A DNA stretch of 32,621 bases, taken from an uncultured Prevotellaceae bacterium. Its GTDB lineage: Bacteria; Bacteroidota; Bacteroidia; Bacteroidales; Bacteroidaceae. Below, piece by piece: positions 22,144 to 29,997 of this stretch (the first letter of the stretch is position 1; each line of letters opens with the position of its first letter). A program made the translations under genes and the position numbers. The DNA is taken from positions 1 to 32,621 of the forward strand of contig CACXQL010000016.1 in assembly GCA_902769805.1 (NCBI GenBank), read 5' to 3'. Below the pieces are notes generated by a model. It saw only the letters and a list, made by a program, of their open reading frames with translations. It had not been told where the DNA came from and searched no databases.

Positions 22144-22719
22144 ATGAAAAAGTTATTTACCATTGCTATCTTGTTCATGACGATGAACAGCATGCAAGCC
22201 CAGACGGCTCTGCCCACCACAGCGAAATGTGTTAGTGAGGAAGGTACCCTCAAACTGTATCTTAACCAGGAAAGCAAGGCAACAGAAGACGAGCCTGCGA
22301 CTGTGATGTCAATATGGCTCACAGATAAAGGACGTACTACCAAGCTACTGGTAACCAACCCTATGGCGGAAGGGGTATGGAGCAAGATGACAAACGGACA
22401 TGCGGCACCTGTTGACATCCGCCAGATAGCCGCTGCCGACAAGGCGATGATTATCCCTTACGACAACAATCTGGTTTACATAGAAGGCTGCCCTGATGCA
22501 CGCAATGTGTATTCGTACATTCTCAACCTCTCCACGAAGAGTGTCATACAACTGCCTTCGAACTCAGGACTGGTGGGTTTTGTCTGCGAGGATGATGCTT
22601 ATATCGTGATGCAGTCATATCGTTATAATCCCGACCCAGAAGTGGGAGGGCGCTTTCCTGTTTTATTGGTTTACGACCTCAACGGTAAGTTCTTCAAGGA
22701 ACTGAGTTTCCAGAAATAA
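22144..22719 (+). CDS. Secreted hypothetical protein
   Basis: The protein has 191 residues with a Sec signal peptide MKKLFTIAILFMTMNSMQA, cleaved before QTALP. No family is recognised. The mature part looks beta-propeller-like or beta-sandwich (repeated short strands such as NNLVYIEGCPDARNVYSYILNLSTKSVIQLPSN and VLLVYDLNGKFFKELSFQK). The start at 22144 is chosen over a TTG at 22120 that lies within the -7 box. It is 15 bases upstream of the transporter gene and probably co-transcribed with it. Divergent transcription from the secreted protein at 21975 suggests shared control of the 170-base region. Confidence 0.75.
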   Translation: MKKLFTIAILFMTMNSMQAQTALPTTAKCVSEEGTLKLYLNQESKATEDEPATVMSIWLTDKGRTTKLLVTNPMAEGVWSKMTNGHAAPVDIRQIAAADKAMIIPYDNNLVYIEGCPDARNVYSYILNLSTKSVIQLPSNSGLVGFVCEDDAYIVMQSYRYNPDPEVGGRFPVLLVYDLNGKFFKELSFQK

Positions 22720-22734
22720 GATACAGGACGACCG

Positions 22735-23664
22735 ATGAAAAGACTATGTAACTTCATCGCCAGATGGATGGGTCTGCTGGTAGTCATAGTGGCTGCAGTG
22801 TCACTATTGATACCAGCATCTTTCTCATGGATAGACACATGGTCGATTAACCCGTTGCTGGGTGTAATTATGTTTGGTATGGGACTGACTCTCTCGCCTC
22901 ACGATTTCCATATCGTACTGAGTCGTCCGAAAGATATCCTCATCGGTTGTCTCACCCAGTTTACGGTGATGCCGTTATTGGCGTGGGGACTGGCATGGGT
23001 ATTTGCACTACCAAAAGAGTTAGCCTTGGGAGTCATGCTGGTAGGATGTTGTCCTGGGGGGACTGCTTCAAACGTCATCACCTATCTGGCAAAGGGCGAC
23101 CTGGCACTGTCTGTAGGGATGACGGCTGCCTCTACGCTGCTCGCCCCTATTCTGACTCCGTTATTAGTATGGCTATTAGCAGGTACGATGGTCGATGTAG
23201 ATACCCTTGGTATGTTACAGAGCATCGTCTATGTGGTCATCGCACCCATCATCGTAGGATTGTTGTGTCAGAGCTTCCTGCCGAAACTGACCAAAAGTGT
23301 GGTACCTTATCTGCCCGCCTTCTCGTCGATTGTCATTGCATATGTAGTAGGCATCGTCGTATCGCATAATGCCGACAGGTTGTTGGTGGGTGGACTCATC
23401 GTCATCCTCGTCGTGATGATGCACAACCTATTGGGACTCTCCGCTGGTTTCCTGATTGGCAAGTTATTACATCTAGCCAAACCGAAGTGTGTTGCCCTCA
23501 GCATCGAGGTAGGCATGCAGAACTCCGGACTCGCCTCTTCATTGGCAGTGCTTCATTTCGCAGCCTATCCCCTTGCCGCCGTCCCTGGGGCTATCTTCAG
23601 TGTGTGGCATAACATCAGTGGGGCTCTGGCAGCCAGGTTCTATGCAAATTCCTCAAAGAACTGA
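22735..23664 (+). CDS. Bile acid:sodium symporter (BASS/SBF) family transporter
   Basis: The protein has 309 residues and about 10 helices. Conserved BASS features include GVIMFGMGLTLSPHDFHIVLSRPKDILIGCLTQFTVMPLLAW, LGVMLVGCCPGGTASNVITYLAKGDLALSVGMTAASTLLAP (the unwound Na+/substrate crossover) and ALSIEVGMQNSGLASSLA. Bacterial members import organic anions with Na+; pantoate, pyruvate and sulfobutanoate are examples in other groups. The substrate here is unknown. It ends 320 bases before tsaB; the gap contains two 22-bp repeat arrays. Confidence 0.92.
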   Translation: MKRLCNFIARWMGLLVVIVAAVSLLIPASFSWIDTWSINPLLGVIMFGMGLTLSPHDFHIVLSRPKDILIGCLTQFTVMPLLAWGLAWVFALPKELALGVMLVGCCPGGTASNVITYLAKGDLALSVGMTAASTLLAPILTPLLVWLLAGTMVDVDTLGMLQSIVYVVIAPIIVGLLCQSFLPKLTKSVVPYLPAFSSIVIAYVVGIVVSHNADRLLVGGLIVILVVMMHNLLGLSAGFLIGKLLHLAKPKCVALSIEVGMQNSGLASSLAVLHFAAYPLAAVPGAIFSVWHNISGALAARFYANSSKN

Positions 23665-23684
23665 GTCTTCAGAGAAGAGATAAC

Positions 23685-23774
23685 ACCTGTTGACATGGAG
23701 TCAGCAGACCTGTTGACTTAGAGTCAGCAAGGTTGTCGACTGGAGTCAGCAGGGTTGTCGACTAGAGTCGACAG
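23685..23774 (+). repeat. 22-23-bp tandem array, A type (copy 2), 4 units
   Basis: Units at 23685-23707, 23708-23730, 23731-23752 and 23753-23774 share TGTYGAC followed by GAGTCAGCAG. The last contains the hairpin GTCGAC-TAGA-GTCGAC (23757-23772). Adjacent to the B array, with the same order as at 7819-8010. Confidence 0.88.
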
Positions 23775-23789
23775 GTGGTTAGAAAGCTT

Positions 23790-23877
23790 CTTTCATACGG
23801 AAACAATGGCACTTTCACTCGGATACAACGACACTTTCCATCGCATACAAAGGCTCTTTCACTCGGAAAAGAATGAA
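23790..23877 (+). repeat. 22-bp tandem array, B type (copy 2), 4 units
   Basis: Four units of exactly 22 bases (23790, 23812, 23834, 23856) have the consensus CTTTCAYTCGGAWACAA followed by HGRCA. The array ends 43 bases before the candidate -33 element of the tsaB promoter. Confidence 0.9.
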
Positions 23878-23920
23878 AAGAAAAGTAATTTCGCACACTC
23901 AACAAAAGAAAATCATTCCT

Positions 23921-23955
23921 TTTGTTCTCGTTTCATCGAAATTTTCGTACCTTTG
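23921..23955 (+). promoter_or_regulatory. Promoter of the tsaB-rseP operon (weak -33)
   Basis: TACCTTTG at 23948-23955 is a perfect -7 box. The nearest TTTG (23921-23924) is 23 bases upstream, longer than usual, so the -33 assignment is uncertain. A 29-base leader leads to the ATG at 23985 with the purine-rich GAAGGAAAGAAAGA as ribosome binding region. Confidence 0.6.
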
Positions 23956-23984
23956 CACCTTGATAAAACAGAAGGAAAGAAAGA

Positions 23985-24674
23985 ATGGCTTGCATTTTAC
24001 ATATAGAGACCAGTACGTCAGTATGCTCCGTAGCTGTATCGGAAGACAGCCACTGCATCTACCATGAGGAAGACCATAGCGGTCCTAACCATGCGGAGCG
24101 ATTGGGTTCGATGGTCGATGAGGCACTGTCATTCACTGATAGTCATGCTATTCCCTTCGATGCTGTTGCCGTCAGCTGCGGTCCTGGTTCCTATACAGGT
24201 CTGCGCATCGGCGTGTCAATGGCAAAGGGTGTCTGTTATGGACGCAACCTGAAACTGATTGGAGTACCGACTCTCGAACTATTGTGCGTGCCAATATTGC
24301 TGAGAGAGGAATTAGAGGAAAATGCATTGCTCTGTCCAATGCTCGACGCACGACGGATGGAGGTGTATGCCGCCCTCTATGACCGTGCCCTCCACGAGAT
24401 TCGTCCTGTGGGTGCCGATATCGTGACAGAAGAGACCTACAAACAATGGCTTGACGAGTGTCCTGTGTATTTCTTCGGTAATGGTGCAAAGAAGTGTATG
24501 GAGACTATCAACCACCCCAATGCCCACTATATTGACGGCATCGAACCCATCGCCAAGTGGATGCAGCCCCTTGCCGAGAAAAGGTTGCTGAACGGACAGA
24601 CAGAGGACGTCGCCTATTTCGTGCCGTTCTACCTGAAAGATTTCGTAGCATTGAAACCAAAGAAGTTATTATGA
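23985..24674 (+). CDS. tsaB: tRNA threonylcarbamoyladenosine biosynthesis protein TsaB
   Basis: The protein has 229 residues. It starts CILHIETSTSVCSVAV (actin-like ATPase fold phosphate-1 loop), has HAERLGSMVDEAL and the signature VSCGPGSYTGLRIGVSMAKGV, and then LCPMLDARRMEVYAALY. TsaB partners with TsaD and TsaE to add threonylcarbamoyl to A37 of ANN-decoding tRNAs in the cytoplasm. It is the first gene of a six-gene plus-strand operon. Its TGA overlaps the ATG of the DUF4290 gene by 4 bases. Its upstream region carries the two-part 22-bp arrays. Confidence 0.96.
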   Translation: MACILHIETSTSVCSVAVSEDSHCIYHEEDHSGPNHAERLGSMVDEALSFTDSHAIPFDAVAVSCGPGSYTGLRIGVSMAKGVCYGRNLKLIGVPTLELLCVPILLREELEENALLCPMLDARRMEVYAALYDRALHEIRPVGADIVTEETYKQWLDECPVYFFGNGAKKCMETINHPNAHYIDGIEPIAKWMQPLAEKRLLNGQTEDVAYFVPFYLKDFVALKPKKLL

Positions 24675-25279
24675 ACATAGAAGGATTAGACTACAACACG
24701 CAACGGGAGAAGTTACTGATGCCCGAATATGGGCGTGAGATCCAGAAGATGGTGGACTATGCCGTCAGCCTGCCCGATAAGGCAGAGCGACTGAAATGTG
24801 CCAAGAGCATCATCCGACTGATGGAGAGCAAGAACCCACAGCTGCATGACAGTGAAGACTACGAGCAGGCATTATGGGACCACCTCTATCTGATGAGCCA
24901 CCGACAACTGGACATCGACTGGCCCTATGACGTGAGCGAGGCAGAGAAGATCCTGTCGAAACCAGAGCCGATGGCACATCCTACAGAAGGTACCCATATG
25001 CGTCACTACGGACGGCTCATAGAGGAGCTCTTTGAGAAGCTGAAGACCATGCCCGAGGGAGAGGAGCGTGATGAACTGATACGCCTGACGGCTAATCAGA
25101 TGAAGCGCAACCTCGCCACATGGGGACATGGTTCGATGGACGATGAGAAGGTGGCTGACGACCTCGCACGCTTTACAGACGGTAAGATACAAATCGACCT
25201 CAACTCTTTCCGCTTCGACCATATTGTAGCGGCTTCGAATAACGAGAACGGAAAGCGTAACGGTAAAAGAAAGAGATAA
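24671..25279 (+). CDS. DUF4290 domain-containing protein
   Basis: The protein has 202 residues from the ATG at 24671, chosen because it overlaps the tsaB stop (ATGA) and gives the conserved start MNIEGLDYNTQREKLLMPEYGREIQKMV. The upstream open frame merely shadows tsaB. The family is Bacteroidetes-specific, soluble, mostly helical and of unknown function. Conserved blocks here include LWDHLYLMSHRQLDIDWPY and HYGRLIEELFEK. The basic tail (NGKRNGKRKR) could bind nucleic acid, but this is only a guess. Its stop overlaps the murA start by one base (TAATG), so it is tightly tied to murA expression. Confidence 0.92.
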   Translation: MNIEGLDYNTQREKLLMPEYGREIQKMVDYAVSLPDKAERLKCAKSIIRLMESKNPQLHDSEDYEQALWDHLYLMSHRQLDIDWPYDVSEAEKILSKPEPMAHPTEGTHMRHYGRLIEELFEKLKTMPEGEERDELIRLTANQMKRNLATWGHGSMDDEKVADDLARFTDGKIQIDLNSFRFDHIVAASNNENGKRNGKRKR

Positions 25280-26610
25280 TGGCATCATTCAAGATTGAAG
25301 GCGGAAGACTGCTCAGCGGTACGATTATTCCACAAGGTGCCAAGAACGAGGCTTTGGAAGTCATCTGTGCCACCTTGCTTACCAGTGAGGTGGTCACGAT
25401 ACATAACATTCCTGACATCCGCGATGTCAACAACCTCATCCAACTATTGAAGGATATCGGAGTGAAAGTGAAATCCGAGTATTCAGAACATTCCGATTAT
25501 TCAGAAAAATCTAGAACCTACACCTTCCAAGCTGACCAACTCGACCTGAAATACCTGGAGAGCGACGAGTTCGTTCAAAAATGTGCAGCACTGCGCGGCT
25601 CCGTCATGATGATTGGTCCGCTGTTGGCTCGGATGGGTAAGGCTATCATCACCAAACCAGGTGGCGACAAGATAGGACGACGCCGTCTGGACACCCACTT
25701 TATGGGTTTCAAGTGTCTGGGTGCCAAATTCCACCATATTGAGTGTCGTAACGTCTATGAGATAGGTGCCAAGAAACTGAAAGGTACTTATATGTTGCTT
25801 GACGAGGCTTCCGTGACGGGTACGGCGAATATTGTGATGGCTGCCGTCTTCGCAGAAGGTACCACAACCATCTATAACGCTGCCTGCGAACCTTATATCC
25901 AACAACTATGTCACATGCTGAACAGTATGGGGGCAAATATCAGCGGCATCGGTTCCAACCTGTTGACGGTCGTAGGTGTGAAGAGCCTGCATGGTACAGA
26001 ACATCGACTGTTGCCCGATATGATTGAGGTGGGTTCGTTTATCGGACTTGCCGCTATGGTGGGCGACGGTATCCGTATCAAGGACGTGTCACTGAAGAAC
26101 CTCGGCATCATCCCTGATGCCTTCCGACGATTGGGTGTCAAGGTGGAGACCGATGGTGACGACCTATATATCCCACGACAGAAACACTATGTCGTAGACT
26201 CGTTTATCGACGGTACCATCATGACACTGGCTGACGCACCCTGGCCAGGACTGACACCTGACCTGCTAAGTGTACTCATCGTAGTAGCCACACAGGGACG
26301 CGGCTCTGTCCTCTTCCACCAGAAGATGTTCGAGAGTCGTCTGTTCTTTGTCGATCGTCTCATCGACATGGGAGCACAGATTATCCTCTGTGACCCTCAT
26401 CGTGCCGTCGTCGTAGGACATGACCGCAAACTGACACTCCGCGCCAGCAGAATGTCGAGTCCTGACATCCGTGCAGGTATCGCCCTGCTGATAGCAGCTT
26501 TGAGTGCCAATGGCACCAGCACTATCAGTAATATCGAACAGATAGACCGCGGCTATGAGAACATCGAAGGACGATTGAATGCCTTAGGGGCTAAGATTGA
26601 GAGGATATGA
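25279..26610 (+). CDS. murA: UDP-N-acetylglucosamine 1-carboxyvinyltransferase (Asp-type)
   Basis: The 443-residue EPT-fold enzyme keeps the K22/N23 site in GAKNEALE. It catalyses the first committed step of peptidoglycan synthesis, adding enolpyruvate from PEP to UDP-GlcNAc. The loop residue that is Cys115 in E. coli (PGGCxIG) is Asp130 here (KPGGDKIGRRRLDTH; codon 25666-25668), which predicts insensitivity to fosfomycin alkylation. Later motifs DEASVTGTANIVMAAV, LPDMIEVGSFIGLAAM and SSPDIRAGIALLIAAL are intact. A 9-bp repeat encodes SEYSEHSDYSEKS at about 66-78. The stop overlaps rimM by 4 bases. Confidence 0.96.
   Translation: MASFKIEGGRLLSGTIIPQGAKNEALEVICATLLTSEVVTIHNIPDIRDVNNLIQLLKDIGVKVKSEYSEHSDYSEKSRTYTFQADQLDLKYLESDEFVQKCAALRGSVMMIGPLLARMGKAIITKPGGDKIGRRRLDTHFMGFKCLGAKFHHIECRNVYEIGAKKLKGTYMLLDEASVTGTANIVMAAVFAEGTTTIYNAACEPYIQQLCHMLNSMGANISGIGSNLLTVVGVKSLHGTEHRLLPDMIEVGSFIGLAAMVGDGIRIKDVSLKNLGIIPDAFRRLGVKVETDGDDLYIPRQKHYVVDSFIDGTIMTLADAPWPGLTPDLLSVLIVVATQGRGSVLFHQKMFESRLFFVDRLIDMGAQIILCDPHRAVVVGHDRKLTLRASRMSSPDIRAGIALLIAALSANGTSTISNIEQIDRGYENIEGRLNALGAKIERI
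25474..25511 (+). repeat. In-frame 9-bp repeat within murA, 4 degenerate units
   Basis: Units near TCCGAGTAT, TCAGAACAT, TCCGATTAT and TCAGAAAAA encode Ser-Glu/Asp-Tyr/His/Lys triplets in a surface loop of domain I. Unlike the 7-bp arrays, the period keeps the reading frame. Confidence 0.75.
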
Positions 26611-27116
26611 TCAGATACGAAGAGGTTTACAAGATAGGCAGGCTGGGTAAGTCGCACGGTATCAAAGGAGAGGTGTCTTTCCAGTTTGACGACGACATCT
26701 TCGACCGTGTGGATGCCGACTACCTTGTATTGGAGATTGACGGTATCCTCGTGCCTTTCTTCATGGAGGAATACCGTTTCCGCTCCGACTCCCTCGCCCT
26801 GGTGAAGTTCTGCGATATCGACACACAGGAACGCGCTGCTGAACTGACGGGCTGTGACGTGTATTTCCCACGCGCCTTGGCAGAGGAGGACGATGAACAA
26901 CTCTCGCTTGCCTCCCTCGTAGGCTTCAACGTAATCGAAGCAAACAATAATAAAAAGGTAGGCACCATCGCTTCCATCGATGACAGTACCGCCAATATCC
27001 TCTTCGAACTGGAGGACGGACGACTCATCCCTGCCACTGACGACCTCATCACGGATATCAATACCAAGGACAAAACAATAAAAATGAAAATCCCTGAGGG
27101 ATTATTAGAACTATGA
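26607..27116 (+). CDS. rimM: Ribosome maturation factor RimM
   Basis: The 169-residue protein has an N-terminal RimM barrel (YKIGRLGKSHGIKGEVSFQFDDD, LVLEIDGILVPFFMEEYRFRSDSLALVKF) followed by a PRC-barrel domain (LVGFNVIEANNNKKVGTIASIDDSTANILFEL... LIPATDDLITDINTKDKTIKMKIPEGLLEL). It assists assembly of the 30S head by binding S19 and processing 16S rRNA ends. It is overlapped by 4 bases on each side (murA and dxr), so all three are translationally coupled. In many bacteria rimM sits with ribosomal genes; the murA-rimM-dxr order here fits Bacteroidetes. Confidence 0.96.
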   Translation: MIRYEEVYKIGRLGKSHGIKGEVSFQFDDDIFDRVDADYLVLEIDGILVPFFMEEYRFRSDSLALVKFCDIDTQERAAELTGCDVYFPRALAEEDDEQLSLASLVGFNVIEANNNKKVGTIASIDDSTANILFELEDGRLIPATDDLITDINTKDKTIKMKIPEGLLEL

Positions 27117-28270
27117 AGAAAAGACAAATAGCCATCCTCGGCTCCACGGGGTCGATAGGCACACAGGCACTACAGGTCATCGAGGAGCATAGCGACCTCT
27201 ATGAGGTATATTGTCTGACTGCTAACAACAAGGTGGAACTGCTGGCAGAACAGGCACATCGTTTCAAGCCTGCTGCCATCGTCATCGCCAATGAGGCCCA
27301 CTACGACGAGTTGAGACGGTTGATGGACGACATGCCTGATGTGAAAGTCTATGCAGGCAAGCAAGCCCTCGACGAGATTGTGGAGGCTGGTCCTATAGAT
27401 ATGGTACTGACTGCCATGGTGGGGTTCGCAGGATTGTCTCCTACGATTCATGCCGTGAAAGCACACAAGGCTATTGCCCTTGCCAACAAGGAGACACTGG
27501 TAGTGGCTGGTGAACTGATACAGGACCTTGCCACACAATACCACACCCCTATCCTGCCTGTGGACAGTGAGCACTCTGCCATCTTCCAGAGTCTGGTAGG
27601 CGAAGACCATAACCCTATCGAGAAGATCCTGCTCACTGCCAGTGGAGGACCCTTCCGTAACATGACCATGGAACAGATTGTCAAGGTGACAAAGGACGAT
27701 GCCTTGCGCCATCCCACATGGGATATGGGAGCGAAGATCACCATCGATTCTGCCACCATGATGAACAAGGGCTTCGAGGTGATAGAGGCGAAATGGCTCT
27801 TTGGCGTGAAAGCCTCACAGATACAAGTACTGGTACATCCGCAGAGTATCGTACACAGTGCTGTCCAGTTTGAGGATGGTGCCGTCAAAGCACAACTCGG
27901 AGTGCCTGACATGCGACTACCTATCCAGTATGCGTTCTCCTATCCTCATAGACTTCCTCTGAGTGGAAGCCGACTAGATCTTTTTGCGACTCAGCATCTA
28001 GATTTCTTCGAGCCCGACCTGAAGAAGTTCCGCTGTCTTGCCCTTGCCTTCGAAGCCATCCAGAAAGGTGGTAACATGCCATGTATCGTCAATGCCGCCA
28101 ACGAGATCGTCAACCGCGGCTTCTTAGAGGATAAGTGTACGTTCCTCCAGATGAGTGATATCATCGCCGAGACCATGCAGCGTTGCACCTTCGATGCTAC
28201 GCCCAATTACGACACTTACATCGCTACCGATGCCGAAGCCAGACGCATCGCGTCAGAATTAATGAAATAA
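27113..28270 (+). CDS. dxr: 1-deoxy-D-xylulose 5-phosphate reductoisomerase
   Basis: The 385-residue protein has the NADPH-binding ILGSTGSIGTQALQVI, LANKETLVVAGELI, the metal/substrate site PVDSEHSAIFQSL, LTASGGPFRN, the DMGAKITIDSATMMNKGFEVIEA block and VHPQSIVHSAVQFEDG. It makes MEP from DXP, the committed step of non-mevalonate isoprenoid synthesis and a fosmidomycin target. It is translationally coupled to rimM (4-base overlap). The rseP gene begins 8 bases after the stop, a pairing common in Bacteroidetes. Confidence 0.97.
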   Translation: MKKRQIAILGSTGSIGTQALQVIEEHSDLYEVYCLTANNKVELLAEQAHRFKPAAIVIANEAHYDELRRLMDDMPDVKVYAGKQALDEIVEAGPIDMVLTAMVGFAGLSPTIHAVKAHKAIALANKETLVVAGELIQDLATQYHTPILPVDSEHSAIFQSLVGEDHNPIEKILLTASGGPFRNMTMEQIVKVTKDDALRHPTWDMGAKITIDSATMMNKGFEVIEAKWLFGVKASQIQVLVHPQSIVHSAVQFEDGAVKAQLGVPDMRLPIQYAFSYPHRLPLSGSRLDLFATQHLDFFEPDLKKFRCLALAFEAIQKGGNMPCIVNAANEIVNRGFLEDKCTFLQMSDIIAETMQRCTFDATPNYDTYIATDAEARRIASELMK

Positions 28271-28278
28271 CTTAAATT

Positions 28279-29649
28279 ATGGAAGTATTTTTAATAAGAG
28301 TATTACAATTTATCCTTGCCATCTCCCTGCTGGTATTGCTCCATGAGGGAGGACATTTCTTCTTCGCTAAACTTTTCGGAGTACGCGTGGATAAGTTCTA
28401 TGTGTTCTTCGACTGGAAGTTCAGCCTGTTTAAGTTCAAGCCCAAAGGCAGTGACACCGAATACGGTATCGGCTGGCTGCCCTTGGGCGGCTATTGTAAG
28501 ATAGCAGGTATGATAGACGAGAGCTTCGATACGGAACAGATGAAACAACCCATGCAACCTTGGGAGTTCCGTGCCAAGCCTGCATGGCAGCGTCTGCTAA
28601 TCATGATTGGCGGTGTCCTCGTCAATTTCCTCCTTGCACTCTTCATCTACTCGATGATTCTGTTCTACTGGGGTGACACCTATATCCCCGTAAAGGACAT
28701 GACGCTGGGTATGAAATTCAACCAAGAGGCGAAATCGTATGGTTTCAAGGACGGTGATATCCTGATAGGGACAGAGACAAAGGCTTTCAAGGACTTCAGT
28801 GCCGACCTCTATCGTGACATCTCCGAGGCAAAGCGTGTGGATATCCTCCGCAATGGCAAGAAGATGAGCATCAACCTGCCTGGTGAACTGAACTTGTTAG
28901 GTATGCTGAAGGCAGACCCTGCCTTCGTGCGTCCCCTGATTCCTGCGAAGGTTGACAGTGTTGTACCTGGTACTCCTGCGGAGAAGATCGGTATCAAGGC
29001 TGGCGACCATATCCTTGCGTTAAGCGGAAGTCCTGTGGATAGTTATAACGAGTTCATCGACCTCTTAGGTCGTCGACAGGACTTACTCGATACCGCTACT
29101 TCTCCCGCTGACAGTCTGAAGGCACGTACCGTTACCATTGTCTTTGGTAATGAGAGTAAGAAAGATACCACCAGCGTCGTCCTCACCCCAGACATGAAAC
29201 TCGGTTTTGTGGTCAGCAGCATCGCTGGACTCTATAAACCCATCACCAAGGAATACGGCTTCTGGGAGAGTATCCCTGCCGGCATCAAATATGGTTGTGA
29301 TGTCCTGGGCGGTTATGTGGGTGACATGAAATACGTCTTTACCGCTGACGGAGCAAAGTCACTGGGAGGTTTCGGAGCCATCGGCAGTCTCTTCCCACCC
29401 ATGTGGGACTGGTATATGTTCTGGAAGATGACTGCCTTCCTCAGCATCATCCTCGCCTTCATGAACATCCTACCCATCCCTGCACTGGACGGTGGACATG
29501 TGTTGTTCCTGTTGTATGAGATTATCACCCGTCGCAAACCCTCTGAGACCTTCATGATTCGTGCCGAGTATGTCGGTTTCGGTATCCTCATCCTTTTGAT
29601 GGTTGTCGCGAATCTCAATGATATCCTGCGCTGGTTAGGGTATATGTGA
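28279..29649 (+). CDS. rseP: RIP metalloprotease RseP (site-2 protease family)
   Basis: The 456-residue inner-membrane protease has the zinc motif HEGGH (H22, E23, H26) in TM1 instead of the commoner HEFGH, a membrane-reentrant GIGWLPLGGYCKIAGM loop, two PDZ-like domains (second near VDSVVPGTPAEKIGIKAGDHILALSG), and the third zinc ligand region MNILPIPALDGGH near residue 400. It cleaves membrane-embedded substrates such as anti-sigma factors and signal-peptide remnants; the substrate here is unknown. It is the last gene of the operon that starts at tsaB. A 17-bp inverted repeat begins 8 bases after its stop. Confidence 0.95.
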   Translation: MEVFLIRVLQFILAISLLVLLHEGGHFFFAKLFGVRVDKFYVFFDWKFSLFKFKPKGSDTEYGIGWLPLGGYCKIAGMIDESFDTEQMKQPMQPWEFRAKPAWQRLLIMIGGVLVNFLLALFIYSMILFYWGDTYIPVKDMTLGMKFNQEAKSYGFKDGDILIGTETKAFKDFSADLYRDISEAKRVDILRNGKKMSINLPGELNLLGMLKADPAFVRPLIPAKVDSVVPGTPAEKIGIKAGDHILALSGSPVDSYNEFIDLLGRRQDLLDTATSPADSLKARTVTIVFGNESKKDTTSVVLTPDMKLGFVVSSIAGLYKPITKEYGFWESIPAGIKYGCDVLGGYVGDMKYVFTADGAKSLGGFGAIGSLFPPMWDWYMFWKMTAFLSIILAFMNILPIPALDGGHVLFLLYEIITRRKPSETFMIRAEYVGFGILILLMVVANLNDILRWLGYM

Positions 29650-29656
29650 TATGGAA

Positions 29657-29699
29657 TCACGTCAATCATGGGGCAGGTTTGTCCCCATGATTGACGTGA
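29657..29699. terminator. 17-bp perfect inverted repeat between convergent genes (bidirectional terminator candidate)
   Basis: Arms 29657-29673 and 29683-29699 are perfectly complementary (TCACGTCAATCATGGGG) around the 9-base loop CAGGTTTGT. It sits between the rseP stop (29649) and the convergent stop at 29704. No U-tract follows on either strand, so it may act as an mRNA 3' barrier rather than a classic intrinsic terminator. Confidence 0.7.
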
Positions 29700-29703
29700 C
29701 TGA

Positions 29704-29997
29704 TTATGTCCAGAATTCTTTCTTGCCAGTATGCTCCATTTCTCCCTGGCACTTGGGACAGGTGTGTTTGTCCCATATCCTGATGTTATTGCTGCCGCAT
29801 TGTAAACACAAACGACCTGCCTCGCTTCTGTAGGAAGGAGCCACATCTGCAATGATGCCACCCACCACGATATTCTGAATGGTCTTGCAGTCTGGACACG
29901 ACATCGCCTTAATCTCCTGACGAAAGAGACCGCGTCCTTCGTATACTTCGGCTTCATAGCCACACTGTCCACAGCGGTATTTCAGTTTCCAAGCCAT
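29704..29997 (-). CDS. Small zinc-ribbon protein
   Basis: This 97-residue protein has four CxxC knuckles (CGQC near residues 9-12, CPDC near 34-37, CLQC near 64-67, CPKC near 80-83), consistent with two zinc ribbons. It begins MAWKLKYRCGQCGYEAEVYEG and has no signal peptide. Such proteins are often annotated hypothetical; the fold suggests nucleic-acid or protein contact, not an enzyme. It overlaps the upstream gene's stop by one base (TAATG), so it is the third gene of a minus-strand set driven from the DUF418 promoter. Confidence 0.78.
   Translation of the reverse strand: MAWKLKYRCGQCGYEAEVYEGRGLFRQEIKAMSCPDCKTIQNIVVGGIIADVAPSYRSEAGRLCLQCGSNNIRIWDKHTCPKCQGEMEHTGKKEFWT

Noticed and set aside
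23685-23877. A short CRISPR array
   Set aside because: The units are directly adjacent with no unique spacers, two different unit types occur side by side, and no cas gene is present.
24557-24670. An N-terminal extension of the DUF4290 protein
   Set aside because: It is the out-of-frame shadow of tsaB; the ATGA-overlap start at 24671 gives the family's normal N-terminus.
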